NCBI GenBank assembly: GCA_946481275.1 | Contig: CAMLMV010000091.1 | Span: 1 to 9,590 of the forward strand | From: an uncultured Massilia sp. | GTDB lineage: Bacteria; Pseudomonadota; Gammaproteobacteria; Burkholderiales; Burkholderiaceae | DNA: 9,590 nt | Reading direction: 5' to 3' | In this document: in pieces, positions 5,569-9,590 of the stretch | Layout of the letters: each line of letters opens with the position of its first letter | Numbering within the stretch: the first letter of the stretch is position 1 | Position numbers and translations under genes: made by a program | The notes under the pieces: model-generated | The model's input: only the letters and a program-made list of their open reading frames with translations | Database searches by the model: none | What the model was told of the DNA's origin: nothing

Positions 5569-7113
5569 TCATGGTCTGGCAGCCGTGGCCCGGGGCGCAT
5601 TGCAATCGGCGCGCAGCGTCGCCTTCAGCGTATCGGCATGATCGTTATCGCCCTGCGCCGCATACCATTCCGCCATGTAGGCGTCCGCCATGCACGTGCG
5701 CGCATGCGTCAGTTTCGCGTCCTTGCCCGCCTCTTCCAGCAGGCGCGCCGCGTTGGTCCTGCCGAGGTAGAAGTCGGCGATCGGCGCGGGCCAGTCGTCT
5801 TCCTTCTGCTGTTTCAGCGCCGCTTCGAGTTCGGTCTTCGCCAGGTCCGCCTCGCCGTGGCGCACGCGCGCGATGTACAGCCACAGCGGGCCGAGACGGT
5901 CGGCCGGCAGCTGGCCGAGCGCACGCCTGAGTTGCGGGATCGCCGTGTCCACCTGCCCGGCCAGCATCTGCCGGCGGCCGCGCAGGAGGCTGGCGTTCGG
6001 CTGTCCCCCGTTGGCCGCCATGTCCAGCCAGACGCCGCCCTGGAGCGGGTCGCGCGGCACGCCGCGGCCGGTGTTGTAGATCTGGGCCAGCGCGTACTGG
6101 GCATCCGCATTGCCGCCGTCGGCCTCGGCGCGCATCCAGGGTTCCAGTCCCGTGCCGCGCGTAAACACGTCGCCGCCCAGGTAGGCGATGTACAGTTTTT
6201 CCTGGCTCATCGCGAACAGAACGCGGTGCGTGCGCAGGAAGTCCTGGCCCAGGTACACGTCGGCCGTGCGCGAGCCCTGCGAGTCGATGATGCCCAGTTC
6301 GACGTTGCTGATGCTCTCCTGGCCGATCTGCATGGTCTTGACCGGCGCGATCCAGTGCGGCGCGCGGTCGGAACCGATCCCGCCGGCGTCGCCCATGCGG
6401 ACCGCGCCCGGGCCATTGACGTCGATGCCGGCCTTCTTCGCGGCGTCCAGCATCATGAAGCTGCGGTGCGCGCCGGAGTCGATTAGCGCGTCCATCTCCT
6501 TGCCGTTCACGACGACCGTGAAATGCGGGTTCGGGCTGCGGCCGTAGCTGCGTCCGAACGGCAGCACGACGGTGTCTTCCTTCCACAGGAACAGGTCCGT
6601 CTTGCGGCATTCGAGCGGGCGGTAGAATTTCATCCGCTTCGCGCGCAGGTCGAGCTCCAGGTCCGCCTGCAGCAGGAACGGGGCGCCGACGATGGCGTCG
6701 AAGTCCGGCGTGCCCGCGGTGCTGCCGATTACGGTCAGTTCGGGACGGCGGCCGGCGTGCGCCGGACCGATGGCGAAATCCTTCAGCCGTACCGCGTACA
6801 GGCGCGAGAGGCCCCCGAGTCCTTCGACGTAACGCCCCGTCATGGACAGGTTCAGGTCGCGCCGGGTCGCGGCGTTCATCGTCATGTGGGTCTGGTCGGA
6901 GCCCGTGTCGATCAGCATCGTGGCCGGGGTGCCGTTGATCGTGCCGTCGACCGCGGGCGCCAGGCTCTGGCCGACGTAGCGGATGGGCAGGCTGGCCACT
7001 TCCACGTACGTGCATTTGGGCGGCGTGTCCTCGGCGTGGACGTGCACGGAGGCACACAGCGCGGCCAGCAGGAAGGGGAGGGCACGGCAAATCGGCAAAG
7101 TCGGCATCATCAT
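5569..7113 (-). CDS. Exported two-lobed retropepsin-like aspartic protease with Sel1/TPR tail
   Basis: 514 residues from ATG 7113; two more in-frame ATGs (7110, 7107) follow at once, so the exact start is open. The signal peptide ends HVHA at 27. Lobe 1 carries GTINGTPATMLIDTGSDQT with D69-T70-G71-S72 and the later FDAIVGAPFLLQADLELDL segment. Lobe 2 carries KEMDALIDSGAHRSF with D212-S213-G214-A215 and YLGQDFLRTHRVLFA (287-301). A Sel1-like repeat (about 334-370), TPR-like helices and a tail with C474 and C504 follow; C34 and C169 are also shared with the paralog. Both catalytic aspartates are present, so it could be an active single-chain aspartic protease in the periplasm, built like pepsin from two half-domains. 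Substrate is unknown. Similarity to the downstream copy is end to end, so they are tandem duplicates. A terminator follows, and an operator-like site precedes it. Confidence 0.88.
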   Translation of the reverse strand: MMMPTLPICRALPFLLAALCASVHVHAEDTPPKCTYVEVASLPIRYVGQSLAPAVDGTINGTPATMLIDTGSDQTHMTMNAATRRDLNLSMTGRYVEGLGGLSRLYAVRLKDFAIGPAHAGRRPELTVIGSTAGTPDFDAIVGAPFLLQADLELDLRAKRMKFYRPLECRKTDLFLWKEDTVVLPFGRSYGRSPNPHFTVVVNGKEMDALIDSGAHRSFMMLDAAKKAGIDVNGPGAVRMGDAGGIGSDRAPHWIAPVKTMQIGQESISNVELGIIDSQGSRTADVYLGQDFLRTHRVLFAMSQEKLYIAYLGGDVFTRGTGLEPWMRAEADGGNADAQYALAQIYNTGRGVPRDPLQGGVWLDMAANGGQPNASLLRGRRQMLAGQVDTAIPQLRRALGQLPADRLGPLWLYIARVRHGEADLAKTELEAALKQQKEDDWPAPIADFYLGRTNAARLLEEAGKDAKLTHARTCMADAYMAEWYAAQGDNDHADTLKATLRADCNAPRATAARP

Positions 7114-7135
7114 GGTGATGATTCTACTTCGCAAT

Positions 7136-7165
7136 TTTGTAAAAATTACATTACCAAAATGTAAA
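7136..7165 (-). promoter_or_regulatory. Weak putative promoter of the intact retropepsin-like gene
   Basis: Minus strand TTTACA (7165-7160, five of six to -35), 18-base spacer, TACAAA (7141-7136, four of six to -10). The start of transcription would be near 7129, sixteen bases before ATG 7113. It overlaps the TGTAA/TTACA repeat cluster and the T-run of the rppH terminator. No strong Shine-Dalgarno follows. Confidence 0.35.
7138..7164. promoter_or_regulatory. Interleaved TGTAA/TTACA dyads, operator-like
   Basis: TGTAA-AAA-TTACA (7138-7150) overlaps TTACATT-ACCAA-AATGTAA (7146-7164), both perfect inverted repeats sharing the middle half-site. The outer half-sites are direct repeats (TGTAAAAA) 22 bases apart, about two helical turns. 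The cluster lies between the putative -35 and -10 of the gene starting at 7113, as expected for repressor binding. The regulator is unknown. Confidence 0.45.
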
Positions 7166-7204
7166 AAAGGCAAAGACAACCGTTCGCACGGCTGCTCTGC
7201 CTTT
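7163..7204 (-). terminator. Strong intrinsic terminator of rppH
   Basis: On the minus strand, 31 bases after the rppH stop: AAAGGCAGAGCAGCCGT, loop GCGA (a GNRA tetraloop), ACGGTTGTCTTTGCCTTT, running into TTTTTT (7168-7163). The stem has one bulge and two G-T pairs. The T-run merges into the promoter/operator region of the next gene. Confidence 0.85.
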
Positions 7205-7234
7205 GTTGTGTTGCTTCCGCGCTACTTGCGCAGA

Positions 7235-7924
7235 TCACTCCTTGCGCGTTACACCCTGCTGCGCCAACACCATCTTGGAGCTGCCGGCCGCGTCGGCGAT
7301 GGCCTTGCTGGCAGCCGCCACCGCCTTGCTGGCGTTGGCGCCAGTCGCCACGGCCTTGTTGCCGCCGTTGCTGTTGCCATTGCCGCCCTGGCTGCGCCGC
7401 TCGTGCGGCTGGCGCAGGTAGCGCGAGCTGTGGCGGCGTTCCCCGTTCGCGGGCCACGTGATGAAACGCGACAGTTCCTGCAAGGCGCGCTGGTACACGT
7501 CGCGCTTGAATTCGATGACCACGTCCAGCGGGACCCAGTAATCGTGCCAGCGCCAGGCGTCGAACTCGGGATGGTCGGTCAGGCGCAGGTTGACGTCGTT
7601 GTCGCGTGCCACCATGCGCAGCAGGAACCAGATCTGCTTCTGGCCGCGGTAGTGACCGCGCACTTCGCGCTTGATGAAGTGATCGGGCACTTCGTAGCGC
7701 AGCCAGTCGCGGGTCCGGCCCACGATCTTGACGTGCTCCTGGCGCAGGCCGATTTCTTCCTCGAGCTCGCGGTACATCGCCTGTTCCGGCGTCTCGCCGT
7801 ATTTGATACCCCCTTGCGGAAATTGCCAAGAATGCTCACGCACCCGCTTGCCCCACCACACCTCGTTGTTGGCGTTCAGCAGGATGATGCCGACGTTGGG
7901 GCGAAACCCTTCACGATCGAGCAT
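7235..7924 (-). CDS. rppH: RNA pyrophosphohydrolase RppH (Nudix) with Ala/Lys-rich C-terminal tail
   Basis: 229 residues from ATG 7924, with GAGGTG (7934-7929) four bases upstream. The start [17 protein letters not shown] and [10 protein letters not shown] (31-40) are RppH signatures. The full Nudix box GX5EX7REUXEEXGU is at G38-L60, with E53, E56 and E57 as metal ligands. Known role: removes pyrophosphate from 5'-triphosphate RNA in the cytoplasm, which opens mRNA to RNase E decay. The catalytic domain ends near residue 160 ([12 protein letters not shown]). The E. coli enzyme has about 176 residues, so this one carries an extra tail: a basic stretch ([15 protein letters not shown]), a Gly/Asn run, then KAVA/KAVA/KAIA repeats at 190, 200 and 207. 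The gene is divergent from proS, an arrangement I recall as common in Betaproteobacteria. A strong terminator follows. Confidence 0.96.
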   Translation of the reverse strand: MLDREGFRPNVGIILLNANNEVWWGKRVREHSWQFPQGGIKYGETPEQAMYRELEEEIGLRQEHVKIVGRTRDWLRYEVPDHFIKREVRGHYRGQKQIWFLLRMVARDNDVNLRLTDHPEFDAWRWHDYWVPLDVVIEFKRDVYQRALQELSRFITWPANGERRHSSRYLRQPHERRSQGGNGNSNGGNKAVATGANASKAVAAASKAIADAAGSSKMVLAQQGVTRKE

Positions 7925-8095
7925 AATTCACCTCGAAACTTTCTGCCGGCCGATCCCTCTTACATTTTTACCTAGCAATCCAGATACGTTTGTCGTGCAA
8001 CCTGCACAGGAACAACAGCATGCACCACGTGTTTAGGACCCATTTGTATAAAGATTGGATGCATCAGCCAGCTAATCCTTTAAAATTAGGTCGAT

Positions 8096-8119
8096 TATAA
8101 CCCTCTCTTTTTAAAAAGA
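8096..8119 (+). promoter_or_regulatory. Candidate proS leader elements: -10-like TATAAC and T5A5 palindrome
   Basis: TATAAC at 8096-8101 matches five of six of the -10, but no convincing -35 is found 16-18 bases upstream. TCTTTTTAAAAAGA (8106-8119) is a perfect 14-base palindrome ten bases before the proS ATG. An alternative -10 is TATAAA at 8047-8052, also without a good -35. The whole 7925-8129 interval is AT-rich and must hold divergent promoters for rppH and proS. Confidence 0.3.
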
Positions 8120-8129
8120 ATTCACCGAT

Positions 8130-9590
8130 ATGCGCGCCTCACGATTTTTTATTTCAACGCTCAAAGAAGCGCCCTCCGATGCCGAGATCGTCAGCCATAA
8201 ACTGATGATGCGCGCCGGGATGATCAAGCGACTCGGCTCCGGCATCTACACGTACATGCCGCTGGGCCTGCGCGTCATCCGCAAGGTCGAGGGCATCATC
8301 CGCGAAGAGATGAACAAGGCAGGCGCGATCGAACTCTTGATGCCGCTCGTGCAACCGGCCGAGCTGTGGCAGGAGACGGGCCGCTGGGACAAGATGGGGC
8401 CGGAACTGCTGCGCCTCAAGGATCGCCACGGCCGCGACTTCGCGCTGCAGCCGACCTCGGAAGAAGTCGTGACCGACGTCGTGCGCACGGAAGTCAAGTC
8501 GTACCGCCAGCTGCCGTTGAACTTCTATCACATCCAGACCAAGTTCCGCGACGAGCGCCGTCCCCGCTTCGGCCTGATGCGCGGCCGCGAATTCACGATG
8601 AAGGACGCGTACTCGTTCGACCGTGACGTCGAAGGCATGCAGAAGTCCTACGAGACGATGTTCGACGCCTACGTCAGCATCTTCAACCGCTTCGGCCTGA
8701 AATTCCGCGCGGTGGCGGCCGACAACGGCGCCATCGGCGGCACGGGCTCGCACGAATTCCACGTGATCGCCAGCACCGGCGAGGACGCGCTGGTCTACTG
8801 CCCGAACTCCGACTTCGCCGCGAACATGGAAGCGGCCGAGGCGCTGCCGCTGAGCGCCCAGCGCGGCGCCGCGACGCAGCCGCTGACGAAGGTTTCCACG
8901 CCGAAGACGACCAAGTGCGAAGACGTGGCCAAGCTGCTCGGCATCGGCCTGGACCAGACCGTCAAATCGATCGCGCTGACGGTCGAGAAGGACGTCGACG
9001 GCAAACAGGTCAAGGAAAACTGGCTGCTGCTGCTGCGCGGCGACCATGAACTGAACGAAGTCAAGGTCACGAAAGTGCCGGGCCTGAAGGACTTCCGCTT
9101 CGCCAGCGAAGCCGAGATCCTGGAAGCCTACGGCACCGTGCCGGGCTACCTCGGCCCCATCGGCACGAAGCAGCCGGTGAACGTCGTCGCCGACCGCACC
9201 GTCGCCAACATGGCCGACTTCGTGTGCGGCGCAAACGAGGCCGAATACCACCTGACGGGCGCCAACTGGGGCCGCGACGTGGCGGAACCCGTCGTCGCCG
9301 ACCTGCGCAACGTCGTCGAAGGCGACGCGTCGCCGGACGGCAAAGGCACGCTCGCGATCGAGCGCGGCATCGAAGTGGGCCACGTGTTCCAGCTGGGTAC
9401 CGCGTACTCCGCCGCGATGAACTGCGTCTACCTGGACGAGAAGGGCCAGCCGGCCCCGATGCAGATGGGCTGTTACGGCATCGGCGTGACCCGCATCCTG
9501 GGCGCCGCCATCGAACAGAATTTCGACGACAAGGGCATCATCTGGCCGGACGCCATCGCGCCGTTCGAGCTGGTGCTGTGCCCGATGGGC
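8130..9590 (+). CDS. proS: Prolyl-tRNA synthetase, bacterial type with editing insert (C-terminus cut by window edge)
   Basis: The first 487 residues of about 570-580. It charges tRNA-Pro with proline in the cytoplasm. The N-terminus [20 protein letters not shown] and [17 protein letters not shown] (34-50) belong to class II ProRS. Motif 2 is seen as [20 protein letters not shown] (139-158), after LQPTSEE (106-112). The INS editing domain (about 224-407), which clears Ala-tRNA-Pro, includes TVKSIAL with K279, the position of the lysine known to matter for editing in the E. coli enzyme; RGDHELNE and the GYLGPIG loop (339-345) fit as well. Motif 3 is [18 protein letters not shown] (446-463). 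The anticodon-binding domain begins at the edge ([11 protein letters not shown]). The Shine-Dalgarno is weak (AAAGAA). Divergent from rppH. Confidence 0.97.
   Translation, partial: MRASRFFISTLKEAPSDAEIVSHKLMMRAGMIKRLGSGIYTYMPLGLRVIRKVEGIIREEMNKAGAIELLMPLVQPAELWQETGRWDKMGPELLRLKDRHGRDFALQPTSEEVVTDVVRTEVKSYRQLPLNFYHIQTKFRDERRPRFGLMRGREFTMKDAYSFDRDVEGMQKSYETMFDAYVSIFNRFGLKFRAVAADNGAIGGTGSHEFHVIASTGEDALVYCPNSDFAANMEAAEALPLSAQRGAATQPLTKVSTPKTTKCEDVAKLLGIGLDQTVKSIALTVEKDVDGKQVKENWLLLLRGDHELNEVKVTKVPGLKDFRFASEAEILEAYGTVPGYLGPIGTKQPVNVVADRTVANMADFVCGANEAEYHLTGANWGRDVAEPVVADLRNVVEGDASPDGKGTLAIERGIEVGHVFQLGTAYSAAMNCVYLDEKGQPAPMQMGCYGIGVTRILGAAIEQNFDDKGIIWPDAIAPFELVLCPMG

Noticed and set aside
7114..7179. 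Longer start for the intact retropepsin-like protein (22 extra residues)
   Set aside because: The extension crosses the operator-like repeats and promoter and would bury the signal peptide. Starting at the ATG triplet near 7113 places a normal signal peptide at the N-terminus.
7163..7204. The rppH terminator as a bidirectional terminator
   Set aside because: On the plus strand the stem is followed by GTTGTGTTGC, not a clean T-run, and no plus-strand gene ends there.
7990..8035. Short palindromes in the rppH-proS gap (GTGCA-ACC-TGCAC, CACGTG, GCATGC) as a riboswitch or T-box-like leader
   Set aside because: The stems are only 5-6 bp, no known riboswitch core or T-box sequence is visible, and proS T-boxes belong mainly to Gram-positive bacteria.
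8072..8089. CTAAT...ATTAG inverted repeat upstream of proS
   Set aside because: Only five base pairs in AT-rich DNA; expected by chance.

Overview
The window looks like chromosomal DNA of a GC-rich betaproteobacterium, probably Burkholderiales/Oxalobacteraceae (Massilia-like). This is inferred from codon use, a DUF1841 gene, and divergent rppH and proS with their family-typical sequences. No taxonomic search was run. There is no sign of phage, IS elements, CRISPR, tRNA or rRNA. Most of the window reads as housekeeping chromosome; the unusual part is the 3.2-7.1 kb block on the minus strand.

Layout. (a) 1-287, minus: N-terminal part of a MoxR-family AAA+ ATPase that runs off the left edge. 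(b) 288-516: divergent intergenic region with a sigma70-like promoter and a hairpin that covers the translation start of the next gene. (c) 517-1222, plus: two tandem monoheme c-type cytochromes, each with a signal peptide and one CxxCH, followed by two strong hairpins (1230-1306). (d) 1318-2823, plus: SulP-family anion transporter with a C-terminal STAS domain, probably starting at TTG. It ends exactly where the converging DUF1841 gene ends. (e) 2824-3779, minus: a DUF1841 gene and an uncharacterised 162-residue protein. (f) 3776-7113, minus: two full-length paralogous exported proteins with two retropepsin-like lobes plus Sel1/TPR-type helical repeats, and a frameshifted fragment homologous to their C-terminal tail. 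(g) 7235-7924, minus: rppH, with an unusual Ala/Lys-rich tail and a strong intrinsic terminator. (h) 7925-8129: AT-rich divergent region. (i) 8130-9590, plus: proS, cut by the right edge.

How the genes relate. The two cytochromes form one transcription unit and are likely periplasmic electron carriers, resembling the two halves of a c4-type diheme cytochrome. The two aspartic-protease-like genes lie in tandem, but each appears to have its own promoter, and a terminator separates them. The upstream copy keeps both catalytic motifs (DTGS and DSGA). The downstream copy has NTDS in lobe 1 and is probably catalytically impaired. After the downstream copy comes a chain of ATGA stop/start overlaps through the broken tail fragment into the 162-residue gene, then a 41-base gap to DUF1841, which suggests one coupled operon. 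This block is the best candidate for something undescribed: an active protease/pseudoprotease pair of periplasmic two-lobed retropepsins with a satellite tail module. Its function cannot be read from the sequence.
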